A DNA stretch of 64,000 nt, from assembly GCA_028554755.1 (NCBI GenBank), contig JAPTOF010000026.1:496001-560000 (forward strand), in the 5' to 3' direction. Position numbers and translations under genes: made by a program. This DNA comes from Cordia subcordata (lineage: Eukaryota; Streptophyta; Magnoliopsida; Boraginales; Cordiaceae). Every line of letters begins with the position of its first letter. Position 1 is the stretch's first letter. Shown one piece after another: positions 1 through 11,690 of this stretch. Under the pieces are notes generated by a model. That model was given only the letters and a program-made list of their open reading frames with translations, ran no database searches and had not been told where the DNA came from.

Positions 1-2928
1 CATGTACCGGAGCTAAAGAAAAACTTGATTTCTCTTGGGCATTTGGATTCTCATGGATACAAATTCCGAAGTGAGAATGGTGTCTTAAAGGTGACCAAAG
101 GTGCAATTGTGCTCTTAAAAGGGAACTTGATTGTCGGCCTATATGTCCTTCAAGGTAGTGCAGTTACAGGTGTTGCAGCTGTTACATCCGTGGAGAATGA
201 TAATGACACTACGCAGTTGTAGCACAAAAGGTTGGGCCATATAAGCGAGAGGGGACTGACCGAGCTGAGTAAGAGGGATTTGCTTTGTGAACAAAGAACT
301 GGAAAGCTTGAATTCTATGAGCATTGTGTCCTTGGAAAGCAAACCAGGGTGAAGTTCAGCAAGGGGCAGGAGAACACCAAATGTACACTTGATTATATTC
401 ATTCTGATCTTTGGGGTCCTAACAAAGTTCCTTCCAAAAAAGGTGCCAAATATTACATCACTTTCATTGATGCATACTCTCGAATGGTGTGGGTATACTT
501 CTTGAAAACTAAAGATGAGGCATTTCCAATATTTGTCGAGTGGAAGACGTTGATTGAGAAGCAGACTGGTAAACAAATTAAGCGTCTTAGGACTAACAAT
601 GGGTTGGAATATTGCAATAAAGAGTTTGATGAGTTCTGCAGGAAACATGGCATTGTGAGACACCGTACATGTGTAAGAACACCACAACAGAATGGAGTTG
701 CAGAACGCATGAATAGAACTCTAGTGGAGAAAGCTCGTTGTATGCTCTCCCAATCTGGTTTGAGTCAAGACTTTTGGGCTGAAGCCGTCAATACAGCATG
801 CTACTTGGTGAATAGGTCTCCATCCAAAGCTATTGAATTGAAAACCCCTTTTGAGTTATGGTCTGGTAAGCCTGCTGACTACTCTCGATTAAGGGTGTTC
901 GGTTGCCCTGCATACGCTCACGTGAAGGATGGAAAGTTGGAGCCAAGGGCAAAGAAATGCATATTTCTAGGCTATGCGTCCGAGAGGAAAGGTTACAGGT
1001 TGTGGTGCACAAATACAAAGTCTCTAGGTTTCCTCATCAGTAGGGATGTGACATTCAATGAGTCTGCTTCATTAGACTAAGAAAAGAAGAAAGCGGTAGC
1101 TGGTTTAGACCATGGTGTCAAAGAGCAGGTGGAGGTATTTGCTGATGTTCCAAATGTTTCATCTAGTAATAGTAGCAGCCAAATTCAGCCGACTCAACCA
1201 ACTGAGGTGCATGATCAAAATGTGCCTAAACAACAGAAGTACAGCATTGCCACTGGGCGAGAAAGGAGACAGATTAGAGAGCCTCAAAGGTACGGATACG
1301 CTGATCTTATTGCTTATGCTTTAACTGTTGCCGAAACAATTGAAGAACATGCGCCGAATTCATACAAAGAGGCCATATCTGGGAAAGATTCTGCTCAGTG
1401 GGTGGGTGCCATAAGTAAGGAGATTGAGTCTCTTCATAAGAATCAAACATGGGAGCTTGTTGAATTGCCTAAGGGACAACGAATTGTCGGTTGCAAATGG
1501 ATTTACAAGAAAAAGGAAGATACTCCAGGTGTTGACGGTCCTCGATACAAGGCACGGTTGGTGGCAAAAGGCTATACACAAAGGGAGGGTGTTGACTTCA
1601 ACGAAGTGTTCTCTCCAGTTGTGAAACATAGTTCCATCAGGGTTTTACTTACCTTGGTTGCTCTTCATGACTTAGAGCTTGAGCAACTAGATGTGAAAAT
1701 GGTGTTTTTGCATGGTGATCCTGAAGAGCAAATTTACATGAGTCAACCGGAGGGATATGTAGTTCCTAGTAAGGAGAACCATATTTGCAAACTGAAGAAG
1801 TCCTTGTATGGGTTGAAGTAGTCATCTCGGCAATGGTGTAAGAGATTTGACACATTCATGTTAGGTGTTGGATACACAAAGAGTGCCTATGACAGCTGTG
1901 TGTATCTCAATAGGCTTCCAGATGGTTCATTTGTGTACTTGTTGCTGTATGTCGATGATATGCTTATTGCTATTAAAAGCATGTCTGCAATCGACGAATT
2001 AAAGAAGCAGCTAGGTGATGAGTTTGAGATGAAGGATCTTGGAGCAGCGAAGAAGATTCTTGGCATGGAGATTCATAGAGATAGAAACGCTGGGAAGCTG
2101 TTCTTGTCTCAACAAAGTTACATTGGGAAGGTGTTGGAGCGTTTCGAGATGCTTAAAGCTAAGCCTGTAAGTGTGCCGCTTGCTGCTCATTTCAAGTTGT
2201 CTGTAGATTTATCACCTAAAACTGAGGAGGAGGTGGAGCATATGTCTCATGCTCCATACTCGAGTGCTGTTGGTAGCTTGATGTATGCTATGGTGTGCAC
2301 TCGTCCTAATATTTCACATGCAGTCAGTGTTGTGAACAGGTATATGGCATCACCTGGGAAAGCACACTGGAAAGCGGTGAAATGGATAATGAGATATTTG
2401 CGTGGCACTACGAATGTAGGTTTACTGTTTAACAAGATGACTGGAGATTGCGCGAGGTTGGTGGGCTATTGTGATTCAGACTTTGCGGGTGACCTTGATA
2501 AGAGAAGATCTCTGACGGGTTACGTGTTTACTCTCTCTGGATGTGCTATCAGTTGGAAAGCGACATTACAGTCTACTGTGGCATTGTCGACTACTGAAGC
2601 GGAGTACATGGCAATTGCAGAAGCTGTGAAAGAGGCCATGTGGTTATAAGGCTTGGTTCGTGATCTTGGACTGCAGCAAGATACAAGTACAGTCTTTTGT
2701 GATAGCCAGAGTGCAATCCATCTGACGAAGAATTAGATGTATCATGAGAGGACTAAACACATTGATATCAGATATCATTTTATCAGAGATGTTGTATCAC
2801 AAGGAATCATATCGGTGCAGAAGATATCTACCCATGAGAATCCAGCAGATATGATGACTAAGGTGGTTCCAGTCAACAAGTTCAAGCATTGCTTGGACTT
2901 GGTTGCTATTTGCGGTGCGAAGCATTAA
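1..2928 (+). pseudogene. Copia pol remnant: integrase, reverse transcriptase, RNase H
   Basis: A single reading frame from base 1 to the stop at 2926-2928, with no frameshift, but broken by in-frame stops at 220, 1078, 1819, 2647 and 2734. Integrase: the HKRLGH zinc-binding part near 226, the first core Asp in HSDLWGP (about 400), the second in FIDAYSR and the Glu in NGLEYCN (about 600), then the GCPAYAHVK and KCIFLGY segments. One zinc-ligand Cys of the HHCC finger appears replaced by Tyr (FYEHC, about 320). Reverse transcriptase: RYKARLVAKGYTQ near 1545 and the catalytic LYVDDM near 1950. RNase H: YCDSDFAGD near 2470, STTEAEYMA near 2590 and [12 protein letters not shown] near 2745. The protein cannot be made in one piece. 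Several stops lie where the family has Gln or Trp codons, which fits cytosine-deamination decay. Confidence 0.92.
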
Positions 2929-2999
2929 ACCCTTAGGGGCAGTTGGCTGCAGGGATAATGGTGTATTGATTAGAGCGAATACGTGCCAAGGTGGAGATT

Positions 3000-3331
3000 T
3001 GTTGAATGTGGCTCGTATTCTTGGGCAACAAGAATAGCAGATTTCCTTATTAGCATATTACCTTATTCGCTTGTTACCTTTTGTAGCACATAATTAATTA
3101 GTTGTCTTTTTTGCTTAATAGGTTTGGGAAACTTTTGCACTATAAATATGTGGCAATACTCATTATGTTATGTGTGAGAGAGAAACCAAAGTGAGAGCCT
3201 TGTATTATTCGTGATTAATAATAGAATTATTCTCTGCTGCCCGTGGACGTAGGCTTTAAAGCCGAACCACGTAATTCTTGTGTCCGTTATTTCTTCTCGT
3301 ATTCTTCGTGTTTGTATGTTTTTTCCCAACA
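3000..3331 (+). repeat. 3' LTR of the copia element
   Basis: The 332-bp LTR begins TGTTGAATG directly after the purine tract and ends CCCAACA, so it has the TG...CA ends and a TGTTG/CAACA terminal inverted repeat. It holds a TATA box (TATAAATA, 3141-3148) and, near its end, the motif CCGTGGACGTAGGC followed by a pyrimidine-rich stretch, a wording common in small plant copia LTRs. In this position it could promote transcription leftwards or rightwards into the flanking gene; no direct evidence of that is visible. Confidence 0.85.
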
Positions 3332-3400
3332 AATAATAATAATAATAGTAGGAGATTATAAATGTGCATTAAATTAATGGTGGATATATGTATGCATTTA

Positions 3401-3437
3401 TGAAGAAGAAGAAGAAGATGATGATGATGATGATGAT
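3401..3437. repeat. GAA/GAT triplet microsatellite next to FAAH exon 4 donor
   Basis: Runs of GAA then GAT on the plus strand (TTC/ATC on the gene strand) begin within a few bases of the proposed exon 4 splice donor, so the start of intron 4 is a pyrimidine/ATC run. Length changes here could affect splicing. Confidence 0.85.
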
Positions 3438-3443
3438 ACGTAC

Positions 3444-6400
3444 AATAAGAGGAGTTAGATGTCCGGAGGTATAAGCTCGTGAATAATCCAAGATGGTCCA
3501 ACGCCTGAAATTGAAATTGTTAGGTGGATGTGGTGGAGTGTTGTTGGTTATGTCTGCCGCCATTTGAACTCGCTGGGGTGGAGAAATATCATGTTCCACA
3601 TGTTTAACCTCCTTTTCTTCAACTCCTGCAATCATCATCATCATCATAATCAATGCATTAAAGAAAGCCAAAAAACCAAAAAAAAAAAATAAAGGCAAGG
3701 AGGAGGAACATATATTAACTCACCTTCATAAGGATGCAGAGGAACAAAAAGAGGTGATTCTTGCAACTCAGCATATGAAACAAGCTGTACACTCAAACTT
3801 ATCTCTTGTGAGTTTAATAATAATAATAATTATTATTATTATTATTATTAGATAATACAAAGAAAATAGACCAATCTGTTTCTAATAAGTTAACATGAAT
3901 GTATCGGAGGCTACATCCAATTATTAATGGTCACTTCCATGTAATGTGCTTACTCTTGTTTCTGCTCGTTAAGTTAGAGCCTGTTTGATTTTCCCCCCAA
4001 GTTTTGTATGGATTGATTTATTCTTAATAATAAATTTTGAACGTTTTTACAAAATACTCCTTTGAAAGTTATATAAAAAGCTTTTTTCCTAAGAAAAGTT
4101 ATCAAAGCAACCCATAATTACACTATTTAGAGCCTCTAGTGATTCTTTACCTCTAAAATAAAAACTATCAGTGCCTTCAATCTTTATCTCTTGACTATTT
4201 ATAAAAATATGTCAAATCTTCATTTAGTGGCAAAGTTATTGAAAGTAGCTCTATCAATTACACGTGGGAAGAAGTGGTTAAACATAACATCCATTCAGCA
4301 TTTATAGAGCCCCCAATGTTAGGCATGGACATGTCTTAAACAATAGTTAGGTTCTCTTTCAACTTAGGACACTTCACCTAAATATGGTACCCACAATAGT
4401 TTGTTCCATATCATTGTCTCCCTAGATTGAATGTTCCCAACTTAATTGATGCACATTATAGGGACGTACTGTACACCAGAGAGTTGTCAGTTGGTGGTCA
4501 GATTCCGCCAGCTGAATTTCTCTTATCGCAAGGAAAAAAAAAACTTTTACTTAACTACTCTCTCAATTTGAATTTTTCACAAAAAATGCTTCCTCATCTA
4601 TGCATATCTCAATTTTTTTTTTTTTATCATTTTTACTACTAAAAATAAATAATAACGTGACATGAGGCACAAGTAGACTCAGCTAATATGGCATGACACG
4701 TGTTCAAGAAATATACTGCCTTAGCATAGTTCAGTATGCAAAACATGGCATACTTTGGGAGGAAAAATGAAATCCCCAAGCTCGGGGCTCGAGAGTACAA
4801 GTGTTGTGTTTGAACGAGTCGATAGGCCTGTAAGTGAAGTTTGAGGCCCGAAAGGAGCTTAACGCCTGAAAACCAGACCTCAAGTCAAAGTTGTTAACAG
4901 ATACACAAGCTATTACTAAAGTTATTAGATCATGGACGAGTTGTTGAAGAACATGGACATAAAGTGTGGAAATGATCTAATTTATTACTAATAGTTACCA
5001 TGTTATGGCTACTATGAAAAGAAAGAGACAAAATTGGAAAAGGAATTTGACAAACTGACTCAATGTCTTATATCAATTTCCTTTCTTAGCATGGCGTAGA
5101 TCAACTTAGCTTACTTAGCATAACTTAGCCTGGAATTACTCTATTTATAAATGTAGCTTTACTGTTCCGTCTTTAGATTATCCTTTGAAGTACTTGTAGC
5201 GGTAGCAAATGCTAAACTTGGATAAGTTATATCATAGAGTATTCAATGGTAATAAAAAAATTCTTATTTCTTACTAAATACATCGTTTTCTAATTATTGT
5301 CATTACAATCATCATAATCCAATTAATAAAAGGCATAACAATTCAAGATTCTAAGTGCACAAAACTTCTCATAGGGATTCAGGCCTATTTAAAAGGCCTA
5401 CTCTTAGTGACTAGAGACCTTCACTAATAAAATTAAGGTTCAAAGAAGGGATCTAACAAAAGCAACTTCATAAAAATTATTTGTATAAGAACATCTTTAT
5501 TAAATTTATTTTTGCCTTACAAACACCAACAATTCTAGATATGAGTGATGTCACATTATCTAACGTGAAGGTTCGTCATACACTTCCTTCTTTTCTTCTT
5601 CTCTTATGCTTTTTTCCTTCTTTTCCATTGTGTTCCTGTTTTCTGTTCTTTCTTTTTCTCTTTGCTTCCCTCTTTTTATTCTTCTTTGTCTTGACCTCTT
5701 GTGGCTACCTCTTCCATGTTCGAATTTGGTATTTAAATCCATGTGACTATTTATATAATTGAAACGGATTGATTGTTAACAAGAAATTATCTCATATGAA
5801 AAAATTAAAAGCAATTATATCACTCGATAGATATGATTTGATGTTACAAACATTTGGCTTTAATTTCTAGAATAGGGTTCCATGTTATAATTGTTGGCTT
5901 GACGTTACATAAGGCATTTGCATGGTTCTTAGGACCAGTTTGGATTGGGTTTTTTTTTTTTTTAAGAAAAAATACTTTTTTTTTAAAAAAAAAGATTACA
6001 TTAAATTTGCAATAACTATTTTATTTGGTTTTCAAAAAAATTAAAATTCTAAAAAAAAAAACTCAAATACAACTTTTTTTAGAAGTCAGAATTTTCAGTT
6101 TATCAAAAAAAGCTATTTTTTTTCAAAAGTTATTAAAAAAAAACACTTTTAAAAAAAACCAATCCAAACGGGCTCTTAATTAGTCATGGCTTCGTGATGG
6201 TCTTAATCATTGTAGAAATTATGACCTTGTGTCCTCTTGTATTTTTCATTTCCTCTTATATATGGAAAGGATAATTCCAACTATTTGCATAAGACTAAGT
6301 TAATCTAGACTCTTTATTTTAAATTTTAAATTTCCTTATAAATATCTGTTAGAAAATTAGGACGTGTAACACACACTCACGCAGAAGAATTAAAGCACGA

Positions 6401-7746
6401 ATAACGAAAAAAGAACACAAACAAATAAACGTGGTTTGACCCTTTGTCTATATCCACAAAAACCTCCACTAGGTAGAAAAGGGTATTACAACCCAAGTGA
6501 CTTTTTGTACGGTCTGAAAAGTCTAAGCTTCAGTGCTTAAAAATTTTAAATTTAAAAATTAATAAAATTAAAAAGTACAACACAAAAATTAAAAAATTAA
6601 AAAAAATTAAAAATTAAAAGATTATGAGATTAAGATTTTAAGAGATTAAAGATTAAAAAATTAAACATTAACAAACTTTAAAAATAAAAAATTTAAAATA
6701 TTAAAATCAAATAAGTAAAATCATAAATAGCATTTTAAATTGTAAATTTAACCAAAAAACTTATAAATTATTTTAACTATAAGTTATAATTATAAAATTG
6801 TAAGTTAAAGCGTTGTAATATAAAATTCAAGATTAAAAAGTTGTATGTCAATTGCAAAATATAACTATTAATGTGAGGGTATTTTTGGTTTTTTAGCAAA
6901 GTTAATGCATTGTAAGGACATCTAAAGGATTATAAAAAGTTAAATGACTTATTTGGGATAAAACACATATTTGAGGGATTCGTGTGTCTTTTTTCCTTTT
7001 AAATAATAAATCATCTCGTGAATGTTCCACACGGTAAAATGGCATTGTCAATGCTTCATGTCTTAACCAAATTTATCGGTACTAGAATTTGACGGAATAA
7101 TTTATTTCAAATAAATGTGAAGTTTAATGAATAGTTATCTGAAATATTAATGGAAAAAGTTCAAATGAGATATTTAAAACTTTGTTTAAATTTAAATATT
7201 TAATGACCATATTTATAGCACATTAATAGAAGGAATACCTAAGGTAGACGAGGTGGCCGGCTGCGTCACCATCTCAATTACAGGCCTACTTTCTGCTTTT
7301 TCTCACAAATATATAATAATTAAGCCTTGACAAAAATCATAATTACGTGTTCATTCCACTTTATACCCCCGCACTAATTTGCATCCCTTTAATTATAGAC
7401 GTACAATCTTCAAGAGGAAGCATAACGACGTATACAACTATTTTTGCTATGTCGTCATCAAAGACATATTGCGTGTAATCTATTATTTTAAAATTCGTTA
7501 ATTTAAACCTCAATTTCGAACAACCTTTAGGAATTTTATTCAGGAATATTTCGAAGCATAATATATCACTCATTTATTAATGAGAAAATCTAAAAACGAA
7601 TTAATTTAAGGAGCAAGTGCTGTATATATGCATACCTTGTGGATTAGATTGTTTCTCTTCAAGAAGTAGATGATGATGGCTCCAAGAATAGGCGACTTTA
7701 GCAACCACACAAAAGCTTTAACCAGCGGACCAGCCATGCGAGGAGC

Positions 7747-7779
<33 letters not shown>

Positions 7780-7826
7780 GCGTTCACCAAATTCATCAGA
7801 AAACAATTAACCCTTCAATTTATTAA

Positions 7827-7870
<44 letters not shown>

Positions 7871-8025
7871 ACAAATGAAGCTGCATGGTTACTTGCATAT
7901 ATATCAAACACGCACGCACGCGCACCTTTAACGTTGGCTCGGAGATAAACCTCATTGCTGTGAGGGCCAAGATCAACATCATCAACAGCTTTGTAAACAA
8001 CGCCTTTGTCTTTCAGAAACCCCAT
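3444..8025 (-). CDS. FAAH: Fatty acid amide hydrolase (FAAH), exons 1-4, 5' part of gene
   Basis: Exons on the minus strand: 8025-7926, 7745-7636, 3784-3724 and 3625-about 3444, all bounded by GT/AG, giving about 151 N-terminal residues. Exon 1 starts MGFLKDKGVVYKAVDDVDLG; exon 2 encodes APRMAGPLVKAFVWLL, a hydrophobic stretch (residues about 34-58) matching the N-terminal membrane-associated helices of plant FAAH; exon 3 has AELQESPLFVPLHP; exon 4 has RRWTILDYSRAYTSGHLTP, the FAAH lead-in to the amidase domain. Plant FAAH hydrolyses N-acylethanolamines at endomembranes. The amidase-signature domain with its Ser-Ser-Lys triad (about 600 aa in the full family protein) should lie left of the window, beyond the copia insertion. 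Phases join correctly (1, 0, 1). The exon 4 donor could be at 3443 or 3439; 3443 keeps phase 0. Intron 2 is about 3.85 kb. Whether the gene is still functional across the inserted element cannot be judged here. Confidence 0.8.
3815..3850. repeat. (TAA)n/(TTA)n inverted triplet repeat
   Basis: Several TAA units are followed directly by TTA units, producing a near-perfect AT palindrome of about 36 bp in FAAH intron 2, about 30 bp upstream (in gene direction) of exon 3. It could extrude as a hairpin or cruciform. Confidence 0.85.
5932..6173. mobile_element. MITE-like AT-rich foldback element
   Basis: About 240 bp with imperfect terminal inverted repeats: GGACCAGTTTGGATTGG at the left and, at the right, the reverse complement of GCCCGTTTGGATTGG. 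The interior is mostly T-runs on the left and A-runs on the right, so the whole unit can fold on itself. Flanks share TCTTA, a possible short target duplication. It lies in FAAH intron 2. The superfamily is not certain; the GTTTGG-type end is seen in several plant MITE groups. Confidence 0.5.
6348..6510 (-). repeat. Possible copia LTR remnant in FAAH intron 2
   Basis: Begins TGTTAGAAAATTAGG and continues with a string of AACAC/AACGAA words, then AACGTGGTTTGACC and a TCCAC element. This layout is the reverse complement of the 3' end of small plant copia LTRs, including the one at 3000-3331 (ACGTGGTTCGGC ... CGTCCACGGG read on its minus strand). No second LTR is seen. From 6540 to 6900 the sequence is A/T homopolymer-rich with no feature. 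Confidence 0.4.
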
Positions 8026-8150
8026 AATCAATTTCTTGATTGGCTTTGTTGTACGTAGGTGACTCTGTGTGTGTGTGTGTGTGTATAGAAAGATATTATA
8101 TATAGTTAGCTAGAAGAAGACGGCAAGGTGGTGCATGCTCAACACACACA

Positions 8151-8203
<53 letters not shown>
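7747..8203. repeat. Cluster of dinucleotide microsatellites at the FAAH 5' end
   Basis: Four arrays surround exons 1 and 2: (TA)n then (CA)n at about 7747-7780, (TA)n at about 7832-7864, (GT)n at about 8066-8083 and (TA)n at about 8153-8202. The last lies about 130 bp upstream of the start codon, in the presumed promoter or 5' UTR, where the TA run could itself act as an ill-defined TATA region. From 8204 to about 9780 I see only unremarkable AT-rich intergenic sequence. Confidence 0.8.
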
Positions 8204-8205
<2 letters not shown>

Positions 8206-9786
8206 GAAGCTGCTGATGAGATAGAGAGAAAGTAGAGCAGTGAGGCGGAGAAGGCAAGAAATAATACAAAAGTTTTTAATTTACTGAATTGAATATTGAT
8301 AAAATCAATTGATGATAAGCTTAATTACCCTTTAATTGTTCATGCATGTACATCTAACTGTATCTATAAATGAGGCTGGTGGGAAAAAGACAACAAATTT
8401 AAGACAACATATAATTATTAGCATATATATAAAACGTCAGCTAATAAAGCATCTTTTTCAAATGCCAACAAATTGACAACCATGATAAGCGCTTTTGATT
8501 TAACTATAACCATAGAATTTAACTCAGTCCGCTTTTGCCACCCCTGCGTTTACGTCACTTATAGTTTAATGAGTTTTCTTGAAGTGAGAGGTGAAAAGTC
8601 GTGGTAGTTTCAACTTACACCCACTATGGGGTTAGGAAATTCTTTTTTACTGAATGAAGATAGATAGACCACTTTTTTGGTTTTGAGCAAATGAAGGTCA
8701 ATTACAAGCCACCAAGACGTGGCAAATGAACGGGTAAGAAATTCTTCTAACTAGCTAGATGGTTTTGGCAAAAACAAAACAACGTAATATTTTCCATTTC
8801 ATATGTGTGCGCTTGCCACTTTTTTCCACACTGTGACGCAGCGCTTATTTCGTTCTGAGTGTAAGTTAAACAGTGTACACAAGGTGTGGTACACAAATCA
8901 TTTAGACCTTTCCGTCAACATTTAAGAATAGCTCTTCAATTAATTCCTTTAGTCAAAATATCACCGCATTAAGTTAGCATTAATTACTAGATAAATTGGT
9001 GTTTCGTAATAATTTTTAACATTTCAAATAACTTTTAGCTGTTTTGGCGGAAATTAATTGTCTACAGTTGATAACTTTTTAAATAGCTCATAGGTGATCG
9101 AATACCTAATAGATTTTATATATTAACTATTTTTTCATCTCATTCGATGCATGGGATTCGATATAAATTTTTAATATCAAAGTTTACGACAAATAATATC
9201 TTACATTATATTATATTTTAATCAATTACTTGCTTTCCAAATGATATTTTTATTGCAATTAAAGAAAAACATCATATAAATATGGCGGCCAATAAGTGAC
9301 GCACTCAAATATTTTTATCATGATTAAAGAAAAAGCTCCTGTAAATATCTTGACTAATGAGTACTCTTAGGGTGCTAATTAGTTTTTAATATTTTATAGA
9401 CATATTTAGATTAACTTTCATTATTTCAAAGTATTAGTGTTAGTTCGTTATATTTTATAAATTTATTCAAATTATTTGCTTATAAATTAATTTAATTTAA
9501 AAAATTTTAAGATATGTAATTTTGCACAACATTCTTAAGTAAAGGGTATCTTGGGATATAAGTAAAAGAGAAAACAAGTCATAGGCATTAACAGTGCAGC
9601 AATTAACTAACATGCATCATTAATTTTTTTTGTTTTTAAAGAAAGGTGAGTTGTAAAGAATAACATTGGAGAATGCTGACATGAGCATTTAAAGGAGAGG
9701 AGACAAATAGGACATATGACACAATTTAATTGGTCAAGAAATAAGAGGGAAGCAACCTAGTGAAGCTGGATTTGTTCCAATATATA

Positions 9787-10230
9787 CGCTACAAAAAAAG
9801 TTTTGAATTTGATAAGAAAATTATCCATCTCAAAACTTAAAAATTTCATCTCAAAACGAATTTCAGTCGGAATTTGATTATTTGAGACAGTTTATTTCGA
9901 ACTCAAAAAACCTCGTCTAAAATGTTGAGACAAAAAATTCAATTTCTAATTGAAACAGAAAATTTTTCATATCAAAATTCCGTCTCAAAGTTTAAGATGA
10001 AAATTTCCATCTCTATTTCGTCTTAAAAATTTTTGTCAATTTTTTTTTAATAACGAATTATTGTGACAGAAAATCTCATCTCAAATTTTTGTCTCAAACT
10101 TTGAGACATTTCGGTCTCCATTCCTTCTGAAAAAATCGTTATATCATTTCTAAAATTCTATCTCTAATGTCATTCAGCTATAATATATTTCGTCTCAAAT
10201 TCGCCTCTAATATATTTTTTTTCTAATATT
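9787..10230. mobile_element. Degenerate CACTA-like fragment (repetitive GTCTCAAA words)
   Basis: Starts with GCTACAAAAAAAG, which resembles the CACTACAAGAAAA terminus of plant CACTA elements. It is then filled with direct and inverted copies of CGTCTCAAA, TTTTGAGAC and ATCTCAAA words, as in subterminal regions of such elements. No transposase and no matching second end are visible, so this may be a non-autonomous remnant. Confidence 0.35.
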
Positions 10231-11690
10231 TTTTGTTTTTATTATTATCCATACATTTTATAACATCTCAAGACATATGAATGACTAAATATACTATCAA
10301 CTATTAAATTGAAAATAATATAAAAGAAAAATTAAAAAAATTATTTAATGATCAAATAAAACCAATTGTCAAGCAACCATGAACATTATAAGCTTCCATC
10401 ACATTGTCAATTCATGTTTTAGATTGAAAAACTTTCACCAGGCCGCAAACTCTCAGCCAAAGCCTCAACTAAGTCCCTCTTGTGTGCGAGGGCTGAACCT
10501 TCTTGTGTCGTCTATGTGGCCATGTAGTTTCTTCACACAGTTTTATGAAAGTGGGCTCTTCTTCCCTTGCCTCAAACTCGATCCAGGAACTTTTTATGGT
10601 ATAGATTATGGATTCTCCAATTGTAATAAAATTAAAGCTGAAGCAAACCACAGTCAAAATGAAATCAAGTCACTGAATTTTATTACAAAGAATTTTGAAA
10701 GTACAAAAGACCCACAACCAATACAAGGAATCAACACTGTAAAGGACCGTTGCTTTGCCAATGACACTATAAACCTAATGGTAGCAAAATTGATCCTTGT
10801 CGTAAAGTTAATTATAGCAAGGTGATTGGAATCCTAAGCCACAAAGTTAATTGCAGCCGAGGCAATGAAGTTGTAAAGTTAATTACAACATATTGGCCCT
10901 AAACTTAATTACAATGAAGATTATACAAGTCATAAAGTTAATTATAGTAGAATTTGAGATTAAATTACTATTACACTATGACTGTGCTACGACTAGACTA
11001 AGATTTAGCTATGACTAAGCTAAGACTAAGTTATGGAGATAGATACATAATAAGACTAAGGAATGGTTATAGGACTCTTTTCCACTGAGTATTAGTGGGG
11101 TTTTATACTTGATCAGCTCATAAATTTGCTCAACAACCAAAACAACTCTGGAGCCTTCTCAGGCATTTGGGTTTGACTTGGTTCTCAATGGATTTGCTCC
11201 CTTATTCTTGCTTAGACTCTGTTACCACACTTGCCTTTATTGCGACTTGGTCTTTTATTTTGAAAACAATCACTCGTAATGTAAATGCTTATTGTTTATT
11301 TTTTAGGCCATGAGTTGGTTGTTATGTGTTCTCCAGGCTGTACACTCAGCCTTTAGTCTTCAAGCTTTTCTTGGCCACAAACCTCTCCTTTGGCAACCAA
11401 GCCACCAGGCTGAAATTTGAGTGTAAACAAGATTTATATGATTTAACAATATAAAACTCAATTAAAGTGAAATTTTAATGATATAGTTTTCTCATCATCC
11501 TCATCTTCATCCTTTAACAACCAATACTAGGATTCAAAGCATTAAACCTCTCTACCAATTAGCCTTCATTTATAAGAACTTCACGCATTCAACTAAGTTA
11601 ATTCTTAGTAACCACTCTCTCTTTCTCTAGCGTCTCTTTGTAGAAAGTGAGTACAACTTATCTCCTAGCTAGTCTAGGCTTTACCTATAT
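10231..11690. other. Intergenic stretch with short degenerate repeats
   Basis: No gene is recognised. A 148-codon open frame at 10379-10825 has no motif I know and no sign of selection. At 10800-10945 the word AAAGTTAATTA(C/T)A recurs about five times, and at 10975-11030 GACTAAG-type words recur. These look like decayed tandem repeats. Confidence 0.4.

Larger units (their letters stand above)
1..3331 (+). mobile_element. Ty1/copia (Tork-like) retrotransposon, 3' portion, inside FAAH intron 4
   Basis: The window opens inside the gag-pre-integrase region of a copia element and runs through integrase, reverse transcriptase and RNase H to a complete 3' LTR. Domain order (integrase before reverse transcriptase) defines Ty1/copia, and wording of the RT/RNase H region is closest to the Tnt1/Tork group. 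The 5' LTR and gag lie left of the window. A purine-rich tract (2988-2999) directly precedes the LTR. The element is in the opposite orientation to the FAAH gene, whose exon 4 ends about 113 bp downstream of the LTR, so it sits in that gene's fourth intron. The target-site duplication cannot be tested because the other end is not present. Confidence 0.93.

Noticed and set aside
10379..10825. 148-codon open frame as a possible gene
   Set aside because: No recognised motif, no splice context or promoter, and the opposite strand is also partly open; chance is sufficient.
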